Shown here in pieces: positions 36,447-45,660 of a stretch of DNA of 64,000 nt; the first letter of the stretch is position 1, and each line of letters opens with the position of its first letter. The DNA is taken from assembly GCA_015680685.1 (NCBI GenBank), contig MNCI01008366.1, forward strand, positions 1,093,145 to 1,157,144. The letters are read 5' to 3'. The notes below the pieces were generated by a model. It ran no database searches and was not told the origin of the DNA. It was given only the letters and a program-made list of their open reading frames with translations. This stretch comes from Gnetum montanum. Taxonomy: Eukaryota; Streptophyta; Gnetopsida; Gnetales; Gnetaceae. Made by a program: the position numbers and the translations under genes.

Positions 36447-37937
36447 CTAACACTTGTTGCTAGGTTCAGCATCCGCAGTAGCGGCTCTCTCCCTTTTCGC
36501 GGTTGTCCATTTTAAAGGTCCCAGGGAAAGGGAGACGGTTGCGGTCTCTCCTGTGGGAAGGTCCACTTTCAAGTCAGGAGATTCCGTAACCTTTACCTGC
36601 TCTTTGAACTTAGCGTAGGCCTCAAAAGTGTCGATGACATTCACGAATGCTTCATACATGAATGCCTCCACAACAACATCTTTGTACAGCTTTTGATGGG
36701 TCTCATTCTCCAGCTTGTACATGTGTTTGTGGTTTCTTTGGGTTTGCCCCCATTCGAAAAATTTGACGTTGATATCTTTCATGTCTTGACACTTCTAGGC
36801 TAGCAAGTCCATTTTCATTTGCTATTCGATTATCTTGCGCGTGGATTCAACGTTTTGACGCACGACAATCCAAAATCTGGCGTAGTCGTCTACAGCCTTG
36901 CGCTAGTCCTCAGTATCAGGGTTATGGTTTACGAGGAACTCATTCTCGACCTGAGATCCTCCACCTCAGTGACCAGGTCGACCTCTCTTTGCTCAGCCCT
37001 TTGGACCTATTTCCATAGGTCCTCGTTAATGCACTTATACTCCCACAAGGAGCATGCCGAGTGCAAGATGCACTTGTAAGCCTTATTGAACGTGCGACGA
37101 GGCACCTCGGTCACATCGGGTGAGAGTGTAGGCATGGCACCAACTTTCATAGGTCGTGCCGGGTCCCATTTGAGCTAAGAGGCTGCCTTGACACAGAGAG
37201 CGTAGCAATCGCATTAGCATAGCAAATCAACAAACTCAAAAGTTTTTAGCATAACAACATAAGGGCATTTAATACTACTACTTACCAGCGTCAGTGTTCG
37301 CCTGCTGAAGGTGTTTGATCATGTCGTTGACAAGTCCCTGCACAAATGCAAACTTGTTAGGGATCTCGACCCATGACTCCACATGAATTGGAGGGGGTCC
37401 TACAGCATTAGCAGTAGCACCTGTTACATGGCTAAGCATATGAGCAATGGCCAAAATGGACCATGATAAGGCAGATGTATCGTTGAACTCACCAATGTCC
37501 AATTGTGGTCTTTCTTGTTGCCAATGCAAGATGATGGCGATAGCCTTGGTGGAAGGCCCTGCCAAGTCCATACGAGCCCCTTCCTCATGTGCTGGTGCCT
37601 TTCCTTTTAGGAGACCAGTGCCTTTTTTATTTAAGAGAAATGCCTCTTCATTGGTAGGAGGAGGCTCCCTAATGAAAAAAGCCCCTACCCTAGAGATAGG
37701 AACTCCCTTATTCTTGACCAGGGTCCTTTCCTTCAAGACAGAGGCCTCTGTATCTTCATTCATCACCCTCGTCCTAGGGGCTGATACTTCTTCATCGCCT
37801 TCTTCTTCTTCTTCTTCTTCTTCCTCTGTTAGCAATTGCGCTCTCTCTCTTCGATTAATGTAGAGTGCTCCGTACAGCATAGCATGCTCACCACGACATC
37901 GTAACACTATTAGCATTAAAGCCTTGACATGCTTCAA
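36447..37937 (-). pseudogene. Antisense, spliced, coiled-coil protein gene inside N4
   Basis: Opposite to the N4 coding strand. Exon 1 (37286-37937) is open for about 219 codons with no certain start: an acidic run of nine Glu from a TTC repeat, then LNKKGTGLLKGKAPAHEEGA and IPNKFAFVQGLVNDMIKHLQ. It ends at a perfect donor, CTG|GTAAGT. A 111-base intron ends in CCTCTTAG at 37175. Exon 2 (36447-37174) is helical and charged: RRTFNKAYKCILHSACSLWE, AEQREVDLVTEVEDL, then after a frameshift KDINVKFFEWGQTQRNH and DTFEAYAKFKEQVKV, ending EPSNKC-TAG. The frame across the splice is off by one, another shift lies near 36945, and three TAG codons sit where Gln fits, so this copy is dead. The function is unknown. 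Confidence 0.55.
37800..37824. repeat. TTC trinucleotide repeat
   Basis: About eight TTC units on the plus strand, coding for a Glu run in the antisense exon 1. It may vary in length between copies. Confidence 0.8.
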
Positions 37938-37989
37938 GCCAATTGTTTGCTTTCTCGAAAATAAAAAATATATATTTGTTTTCGTTACA

Positions 37990-38430
37990 GGTCCGAAAAG
38001 ACCTTAAACTAGTAATCTAGGCAATTGCAGCACGACTGGTCCAGAAAGACCCTAAACTAGCAGTTTCAACCTATTGCCTTTGCTGTCCATAATGACGTTA
38101 AACTAACAACACCACATGCCTACATGGGAAATTTTTGTATCTTCTTCCACATTGGCGGTGTCACAATTTCTAGTAGTTTTGTGTTTTCATGTCAGTAGTC
38201 CATATTTTTGCATTAACGATTTGGCACCTCTTATACTCGCAGTTTCCTGCCTAGCATACTATTATTTTGCATATTAAGATTTTGCATGTTACAATTTGGC
38301 AGTCCGAAATGACATTAAACTAGTAGTTTGACATTTGCATATTGATAGTTACACAGCTTCACACTTTACGTCAGCAATTTTACACCTATGACAATTCTAC
38401 ACTCTTGTGCCTTGGTGGTCCGCCATAACC
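37990..38430 (+). repeat. Hairpin array 2 of N4
   Basis: Five dispersed copies: GGTCCGAAAAGACC then TTAAACTAGTA (37990), GGTCCAGAAAGACC then CTAAACTAGCA (38038), GTCCATAATGAC then GTTAAACTAAC (38085), GTCCGAAATGAC then ATTAAACTAGT (38302), and a decayed copy (38417). The stem GGTC/GACC replaces the GGCC/GGCC of array 1. Confidence 0.75.
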
Positions 38431-38565
38431 TTAAAATTGGAAAACTTTCGACCTTTACATCATCACATCTTGCAAGTTGCATCTCATCACTACTTTGGAA
38501 ACTTTCGTTACGCATAATCTCTACCAACAGACGCCTCTTAACCAGGCTTGCATTTTATGTTGGCA

Positions 38566-40240
38566 GGTCAGGCAAGAGATGGAAATACATTGTGACCTTT
38601 CCACACCTTTAACGTTAGCAGGGCCACAGGGCAAGCTCGCGATGCAGTTGAACCCCAACATGATCGACTAGGGGTCGACCACAACTAGCACTATAGCAGC
38701 CTTAGAAGCATCCCCAGACTGGCGCAAGCATCTGGGCCAAGCCCTAGACTTAGAGGCTGGGGATGTAACCGAGGACCCTCTCGTTGAGATGCCTGTGACC
38801 ACGTCAAAGGGGGAGGTGAAAATGTTAAGACTCAGCTCCCTCCTAGACACACAAATGCACAAAAGCATAGCCAAGATTCTACAAGACAACATCAATGTCT
38901 TTGCATGGTCGTACAGCGACATGCTGGGTCTGGATCGACGGTTGGTTCAGCACAACATCGTCCTAGACCCACACATGAAGGTAGTTAAGCAGAAGGCTCG
39001 CAAAGTTAAGCTGGAAATCACACTAGCCTTGAGGGATGAAATTACCAAGCTATACCAAGCAGGTTTCATCCACACAGTTGACTATTCAGAGTGGGTGTCC
39101 AACATTGTTGTGGTTTTGTAGAAAATGGGAGGAATACTGATCTGTATAGAATTTTGGGACTTGAACAAGGAAACGATCAAGAATAACTTCCCAGTTCCAA
39201 GCATTGATTAGCTCATCGACACCATGGCTGGACATGCTCTGCTATCCTTCATGGATGGTTTCTCTGGATACAACCAAATCTGCATTAACCCAAAGCATCA
39301 GCTGTCAACAACCTTCATGACCCCATGGGGAACTTTCTATTACTCCATGATGCCCTTTAGGCTCAAGAATGCTGGAGCAACCTACCAGCGAGCCATGACT
39401 TACATTTTCAGTGACTACATCATAGAAACATTAAACAACTACATGGATCATATAGCAGTCAAGTCCAAGGAGGTAGCTGATCACCCACATGATCCAGGGG
39501 TAGTTCTCAAATGCTGCCAAATGCACGACTTACGTATCAATCCTAAGAAGTGTGTCTTCAGGGTGAAAATTGGACGCATGTTAGAGTTTGTAGTATCGGA
39601 GGTCGGAATACAGGTGGACCCTGACAAATTCAGGGCCATTGTCAACCTAGCACCTCCCACAAACCTTAAGGAGTTACGTGGTTTGCAAGGTAGAGTGCAA
39701 TTTATTCGAAGGTTCATAACAAGGTTGATCGACAAGTTACACCCCATGCAACATCTTCTAAAGAAGGGGGTTGACTTCGAGTGGACAACTGAGTGTCAAC
39801 AGGCCTTCGACGACTTGAAGAAGGAACTCTCACACCTCTCGACTATGCATTTGCTACAAAGGGATAAATCCTTATTTGTCTACCTAGCCACCTCTGACAC
39901 ATCTGTTGCGGCACTGCTATGTCAGAAGTAGGACGACGGCTTTGAGATACCAATGTATTATTTGAGTCATGCACTAATAGCGCACGAAGCGAAATACAAC
40001 GAAGTGGAGAAGAATTTCCTAGCCTTAGTGTTCGCACTAAAAAAGTGGTGGCATTACCTATTCTGCAATACAACCAACATCATTTGCAAAAGCAATATAC
40101 TCAGGGCTATCACTAACAACCTATACGAAAGTAGCAGGATAGCCCGATGGAAAGTAATAACCATGGAGTTCGATTTATGCTATGTAAGTCAATCATCGAC
40201 AAAGGGTCAAGTCATAGCGACCCAGCTTGTGGCCTAGCTA
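38566..40240 (+). pseudogene. Reverse transcriptase and first RNase H of N4
   Basis: One frame is readable throughout, broken only by TAG codons (for example 39119, 39209, 39929, 40236). Pre-RT: DNINVFAWSYSDMLGLDRRL. RT motifs: FIHTVDYSEWVSNIVVV, ICIEFWDLN (the usual Asp is Glu), FMDGFSGYNQI, TPWGTFYYSMMPFRLKNAGA, and the active site YMDH at 39440-39451, where the second catalytic Asp is His. The thumb and connection follow (PPTNLKELRGLQGRVQFIRR), then RNase H with YLSHALIAHEAKYNEVEKNF and LALVFALKKWWHYL. The polymerase would be inactive. Residue order and Tat-like sequence are clear. Confidence 0.9.
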
Positions 40241-40344
40241 GTCGACGACCAAGTAACCATAGACCCCAAATTCCCCAAGAATACGTTAGCAATGATGACG
40301 TCTCAACCGCATGAGGAGGTAGCACTGCCGCCATAATCACGTTC

Positions 40345-40740
40345 CCCTGTGGGAAAATGCATTCATCTACTTATCAATTTGCTTTCCCTTGCACCAACAA
40401 CATGGCAGAATATGAGGGGCTACTCAGAGGCCTCTTAATTGCCCGAGTGCTGCGCATACAACACTTGGCAATCTAGGGAGATTCACAACTTGTCGTGAAT
40501 CAAATCACCGAGGTCTACGCCTGTAAGGCTACGCACCTGCAACCCTACTGCAACCTAGCAAAAATCCTACTTAAGCAATTTGGAACCACAGATGTGCAAC
40601 ATGTGCCATGCAACGAGAACACTGTGGTAGATGCCTTAGCTACCCTTGCATTAAACATTCCATCACATTCCCTGGCAAACCTACCAACCTCGATTGTAGA
40701 ATGCACATAGCCTATCACTTAGGCGGAACACGTGGCCTCT
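40345..40740 (+). pseudogene. Second (archaeal-like) RNase H of N4
   Basis: After a frameshift the sequence reads NNMAEYEGLLRGLLIARVLR, then GDSQLVVNQITEVYACK, then HVPCNENTVVDALATLAL. The order E...GDS...VDALA is that of the additional RNase H found in Tat-lineage elements. The N-terminal strand with the first catalytic Asp is missing or unreadable, so the domain is probably dead. Confidence 0.75.
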
Positions 40741-42002
40741 GCCAATGCTGCGGATACCCAGGAGTGGTATGCCAACATTAAAGCTTATCTATAGCATGGC
40801 GAACCCCCAAATGGATTGACATCTGCCCAGAGAGATGCAATCCATAAATGTGCTTGGCAATACATGCTCATGGGAAATGATGCCCTATGCCAACGTTCCT
40901 ACGACCGGATAATGCTGGCATGCGTAGATGGCGAGTAGGTGCAAAAGGTAGTTAATGAAGTTCATGAGGGGCTTTATGGTGGACACATAGCACCCAGGGC
41001 TATGGCTGCAAAAATCATACGCCTAGGGGACTATTGGCCCTACATGGAGCGTGATTGCCTATCGAAAGTCAAGACATGTGACACGTGCCAGAGATACGCA
41101 AATCTCATACATGTAGCACCTACAGCCCTGCACCCAATGCAAATCACGTGGCCCTTCCAACAATGGGGATTAGACCTCATAGGGCTTATCATGCCTAAGT
41201 CCTCTATAGGGCACATCTTCATTATCACCGCCACTGAGTATTTTACTAAATGGGTGGAAGTTATCCTCCTGAGGAAAACGACGTCTCATCAAATTTGCCA
41301 TTTCATCCTCGATAACATTGTAACAAGGTTTGGGCTTCCAATGACTATTGTGAGCGACAATGGGTCACATTTCAGTAGTACGGATGAACCTTCTATAACA
41401 ATGTAGGCATTAAACAATCATTTTCTTCCCCATATTATTGGTAGGTGAACGGGCAAGCAAAGGCTACAAATAAGTCCATCATCAACTTGCTAAAGCGGAT
41501 GCTTAATAATAGCAAGAGGTGGTGGCATGAGAAAATCCTCTACGTCCTCTGGGCCTACAAAACGACGTGCAGAACTACAACAAGTAAAATCCCTTACAGC
41601 CTTGTTTATGGATCTGAAGCTGTATGACCTCTTGAGTTGCAAGTACCATCACTCTGGATGATCCTCGCGGATGGCATGAGCGAAGCCTAGAACAACGAGT
41701 CGTGAAGCATCGACCTCGACTCAGTGGAGGAGGAGCGCATGTAGACGCTAAGACGCATCGAGAACTACCAAAGAAAATAGCAGCAGAAGCACCATGTAGA
41801 CCTACATCGACGACCAGTACAGAAGGGAGACCTCATCCTCAAGGTCGTCCGTGAGCACGTGAGCAAATTCTCAGCCAACTGGGAAGGTCCTTACATGGTC
41901 ACTAAAGCCTTTAGGAATGGAGCCTTCAAGTTGGCAGACATGGACGGTAACAAGTTCACCAACTTGGTGAATCACTTGTACCTCAAGCTGTACTACACCT
42001 AA
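40741..42002 (+). pseudogene. Integrase of N4
   Basis: HHCC zinc domain: HEGLYGGHIAPRAMAAKI to CDTCQRYAN. Core: WGLDLIGLI (first Asp), IVSDNGSHF (second Asp), then a frameshift near 41400. The expected catalytic Glu in NGQAExTN is Lys (codon 41460-41462; NGQAKATNKS). The C-terminal module has KFSANWEGPYMV and ends NHLYLKLYYT with TAA at 42000-42002. Many stops are TAG. Strand transfer would be abolished by the Glu-to-Lys change. Confidence 0.88.
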
Positions 42003-42022
42003 AGTACAATGACAAACACCAC

Positions 42023-42268
42023 TGTCTACTACAACGATAAACTGGCAACAACACCGAGCAGCGTCCGCAATGATGATAAACTAGCGGCATTGAACAACGT
42101 CTGCTACTATGTAAAACTGGCACTGCTAGTCCACTATGACTATAAACTAGCACGACACATCCGCTATGATGGTAAACTAGCATGTACAGTCTGTTGGGAC
42201 CTTAAACCAGCATAGCAGTCTGCTGGGACTCTAAACCAGCACATTGTCTACCAAGAGCTTAAACTGGG
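42023..42268 (+). repeat. Hairpin array 3 of N4, in the 3' UTR
   Basis: Eight short units of about 24-40 bases directly after the integrase stop. Each has a GTC...GAC type stem and a tail such as ATAAACTAGCA or TTAAACCAGCA. One unit has ATC...GAT (42159-42170), a compensatory change. Same motif as arrays 1 and 2. Confidence 0.78.
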
Positions 42269-43279
42269 TTCGCGTCGCATCCCCAGCGTGCATCTACGCC
42301 AAGTACGCATCGAACGAGCATGCATGGTGCAGATGTGTGGGTGGGACATTGCAGTACCAGAATGTAGTTCACGATGCAATGAGAACGTGGTCTGGGACAC
42401 ACGTGACGCCGCCACCCTTGGCATCATGTTGACCCTCCAGAGATGTCGTATGATGTCACATTGGCGCTCTGGACCTACTGTCGCCATGACCCACCGCTCT
42501 AACGGTAATTCCCTGGCTAGTTCTTACATTTGGAGTACCAGTAGTATTGTGGCCCAGTCATAATATTGTTACTCTCCAATCCCTTGCCAACGGCTCAGCT
42601 CACATGACATTTAGCTATGTGGTAGCTGATCCCATAGCTAAACTTAGCATGCATGTCATTGGTAGGGATTCCAGAGCATCTGCACCCACAGCAACTCCTT
42701 GAGCCTTCGAGGCCAATTCTTCCATGCCAACGCCGCCAAGGCCACTACTGGCCTTCCTGCTTTGGATATTGTGCATCAGCACAGGTGTCCAAGAGCTTCA
42801 ACGACGTCAGTAGCCAACAAGACCTTTGCCCTCGTCGTTCAAGGATGCACCTTGCTACAACAGCAAATGGCACGGCACCGCGAAGCGAGTGCCTCGGCTA
42901 GCTCAGCTACTTCAGAGTGTAAATTTCATGGCATGCATAACACAACTCGCCGTATGGGAAGCAGCTATAGGTAGGTTAAAACCCTTCATGGATGTAACAC
43001 AAGTCATTCTGTGAAGGAAACACCTGCCTATAAGAGGTTTAAGAACAGCGCCAGTCAAAGATGAAAACGTGAACGAGTCCCTCATGAGCATTCCGATGAG
43101 GGACTCTGCTAAACATCATCTTTGCTCTCGGCCTTAACCTCTGCAAAATCGATGCAACACTCTTAAGCACAACCAAGCGACGTCCCGGTAATCACCAAGC
43201 GGCAACGTTAGCATCGCTTCCTTCGGGGTGTTTCATTTTCTTTGTCGATGTCCATCTAGCCTATTCTCCAGATGTCAAC
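42269..43279 (+). other. 3' untranslated region of N4
   Basis: About 1 kb of moderately GC-rich sequence with short open frames on both strands, none with a recognisable domain. A small dyad GAGGGACTC/GAGTCCCTC lies near 43073-43103. Confidence 0.6.
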
Positions 43280-43292
43280 AAAGAGGGGCCAA
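43280..43292 (+). other. Polypurine tract of N4
   Basis: AAAGAGGGGCCAA lies immediately before the 3' LTR (TGAAACACC), the position for plus-strand priming. Confidence 0.75.
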
Positions 43293-44939
43293 TGAAACAC
43301 CCCAAAAATTATGAAGTCATTCTTGCTTCACTAGGCCTTGCAATATGCACAACACCATGGCAGTTCTTCAGGAGGAGAACGCTTTGAGTTTAGGCTGGCT
43401 AGTTCGGCAAATTTTCTACTTTAGATGAAAGCAGGCTCTACAGATCATCCCGCTTGCCCACCTAAGTAGTGTGTCGAGTAGACAACCTGCTCAAAAATAG
43501 TACATGGAGTTGACAGTAGCACTAAGGATGCACGAAACAGTTTGACAAGTTTTCTAAATAACGAAGTCTGCTATGCTACGCTACGCCCCACTATGTAGCG
43601 TAGCAAGCTTCAGAAAGCGACTGCAGAAAAAAGTGCCATGCTATGGTACGTAGTGTAGTCTAGCATGACAGCAGCTATACAACCAGTTCCCTTGCTTAAT
43701 CTTAAGTCCTTCAAAAATGTCCCTTTCCATCAGGAAGTGGTGGATCATGTCTGCTACTATGCTATGTTGAGCTACATGGTGTAGCGAGGCATAGGAATCC
43801 TATGGAAGAGACAGAAGGCAGCTCAAAGGGTAGAATTAGCAAGTTTGCAAGTCTCGCAGAAGCAAAGTTTGTAAATCGGCAAAGTTTTCGTGACTAAGGC
43901 CACTCACTACGCTACACTATGCTACGTAGTGTAGCATAGCATAGTAAGCATGCAACACACATGTAGCGAAACGCACGACAAGGTGCTACGCTACGGCAAG
44001 CATGCTACGCTACAAAGCACTGCAAGGCATGCGGATGGTTGTGCGACATCAATGCACTTCACCTAATTGGACCATTGGCACACGTCTCCAGACGTCGACG
44101 ATGCAGTTATGGCATGGTAGGAGCATAGTTATGGCATGGCAGGCTCACATTACAATGATCATGCAAGTCCAATGGTCATGAATGGCACGTGCAGCGTAGA
44201 CAAGTCAACGTGGGCCCAAGGCACGTGGCATCCAAACTATCCCTTTTTGCATGCCCTTGGTCCTATAAAGACCCCAAAAAATAGCATTCAAAGGGGTTCG
44301 GTTGAGTTCGGTTCAAACTTTTCCAGCAAGTAGCATTTAGAAGGTTCGGTTCGAATCCTTCCTGACTCTTGGACTTTTCTTCTCTTTGGCACTCAAGTTC
44401 TCTTCTTGGCACATTGTAACACCAAGCATTGTAAGCTTTTTGTTTGACATTGAAAACAATTAGAATTTTCACCTGGCATTTTATTCCATCCCCCTTCTAC
44501 CACCTTGGTAGAATTCCCGCATTGTCAGCACCTAAGTTTGCGCCCAAGCGCACGACCTGTTTTGCTCTACACGTCCTGGTTGTTCTCGAGATCTCTGCAC
44601 TTCGCCATGCTGTGCAACTGACTGTATCCACCCCAACAAAGGAAACTTGTAGCTTTGGAGTGGTGCATTTTTCTAACTGCATTTTACTTTATTTCCCGCT
44701 TATCATTGTGTTTTGCACTGTTTTCTTCTTTATTTACTTTCAAGCATTACTTCAGATTTTCATTCTTGTTTTCAAAACTATATGTTGCAAAAGGCTATAT
44801 AGATGCCGATTAAGTTCCTGTCTGATTGACCAGACCATTCAGGGGACCCCGTATCCGCTCACACCTAGCATGACCCTCCCACGGATACGGGGTCGAAACT
44901 GTCGTGCCTACAGATCCCTCGGTGTTTTCGGTTGCTACA
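43293..44939 (+). repeat. 3' LTR of N4
   Basis: 1647 bases, TGAAACACCC...GCTACA, collinear with the 5' LTR. The palindromic GCTACGCTA blocks are partly mutated. The LTR has lost a few bases near its 3' end (about 44925) that the 5' LTR keeps. Confidence 0.9.
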
Positions 44940-45584
44940 ATGATGACGAAAAGAGATAAATTTGTTAAACTAAAGAATAATGAAAAATAAGATCTAAACT
45001 AGCCTATGGTGATGAGTATTTGCTCTTAGCCATCCATACATGTCTTGGACTTTGTGAAGCTACTTTTGGGATTGACAAGTGTATGTCATTGGTTGTGCCA
45101 AACGATACACCTTTGGATTACCAGGTATTTACACTTAAACGCTCATGATTAAGATGTATGCATTCCACTTAATAATAGGAATAGTAAATGAAAATAAATG
45201 GAAATATTTAACTAAAGAAAGTAGTAAATAATTAAAGCGACAATAATCTAATTGGATGCTACAATGATGGAAGTAATCTCAATCTTTATTGCCAGTCATG
45301 TAACATGTCCAAGTACATCACACTTAAAGAAAGGTGCCATATGATTACAAACATCACACTGTGGGCATGCATTGGAAATAACAAACTTTTAAGAAAAGAA
45401 ATTGAAAACTAACTTGAAAACTAACTTGAAAACTGACTAACTATTTTCTACCTTCCCTCATTTGAGCACTCTAGCACCATATTTATAGGTACTATTTAGA
45501 TGATGCAACATCGAGTATCTAATGTCACTTATTAGCCCTGACATTGGATATCCGATGTTAAGGCCACAGAAGGATAACTCATCA
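44940..45584 (-). repeat. 5' LTR of N2, outer part
   Basis: Begins at the target duplication copy ATGAT and continues the LTR interrupted at 30051 (GACGAAAAGAGATAAATTTG matches GATAAAAAGAGATGAATTCA at 15472). It ends CTCATCA at 45584. A TATA-like CCTATAAATATGG is at about 45477-45489 (complement). Confidence 0.88.
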
Positions 45585-45660
45585 TATTTGAAACTTAAAT
45601 TGAAATCCAACAAACATAAGTAAAGCACACTTTTAACACAAATAATCTAAACACTATAAT

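Larger units (their letters stand above)
35546..38565 (+). other. Intron-like segment of N4 between protease and reverse transcriptase
   Basis: There is no sense-strand pol sequence for about 3 kb. A donor-like AAGAG|GTAGCT near 35550 and an acceptor-like TTATGTTGGCAG|GTCAGG near 38566 bracket it, and the frame from the acceptor is open into RT. Ogre elements of the Tat lineage are known for an intron at this place. It carries hairpin arrays at both ends and an antisense gene in the middle, plus AT-rich filler at 35990-36300 and 38100-38300. Confidence 0.5.
30052..44939 (+). mobile_element. N4: Tat/Ogre-like LTR retrotransposon inserted in the 5' LTR of N2
   Basis: A 14.9 kb element: 5' LTR 30052-31686, primer site, leader with tandem repeats, gag-protease (32207 to about 35545), an intron-like 3 kb segment, RT-RNase H, second RNase H, integrase (to 42002), 3' UTR with a repeat array, polypurine tract and 3' LTR 43293-44939. 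The host LTR reads CTCCTGAT before and ATGATGACG after; the empty site in the other N2 LTR (15470) reads CTCCTGATGATAA, so CTGAT/ATGAT is the target duplication with one change. The gag CxxHxxxGH motif, the second RNase H and the PR-RT spacer are Tat-lineage marks. Confidence 0.85.
15253..45584 (-). mobile_element. N2: pol-less Athila-like element inserted in N1, itself split by N3 and N4
   Basis: Pieces are 15253-18330, 25456-30051 and 44940-45584. On the minus strand the order is: 5' LTR (45584 down to 29832, split by N4), primer site, gag, about 2.2 kb of noncoding DNA, internal promoter, ORF2 (split by N3), polypurine tract, 3' LTR. There is no protease, RT, RNase H or integrase. Removing N3 and N4 leaves an element of about 8 kb. 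Flanking TATCT and TATTT look like the target duplication. Confidence 0.8.

Noticed and set aside
37447-37863. 138-codon plus-strand ORF opposite the antisense exon
   Set aside because: Mirror of the antisense frame; its Ser run comes only from the TTC repeat and it does not continue into pol.
35615-38430. CRISPR-like or satellite array
   Set aside because: Repeats are within a plant retrotransposon, differ between units, and have no uniform spacers; a structured element repeat explains them.
32207-42002. UAG recoded as Gln in this genome
   Set aside because: The two host genes use standard stops as stops, and N4 also has frameshifts and catalytic losses. Methylation-driven decay is simpler.
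42653-43014. Overlapping small ORFs in the N4 3' UTR
   Set aside because: Three frames open together, no domain, and no counterpart elsewhere in the window.
44444-44959. 171-codon ORF in the N4 3' LTR as a gene
   Set aside because: It lies in R/U5 and runs past the LTR end. The 5' LTR copy (31174-31410) stops much earlier and the residues are not conserved as coding.
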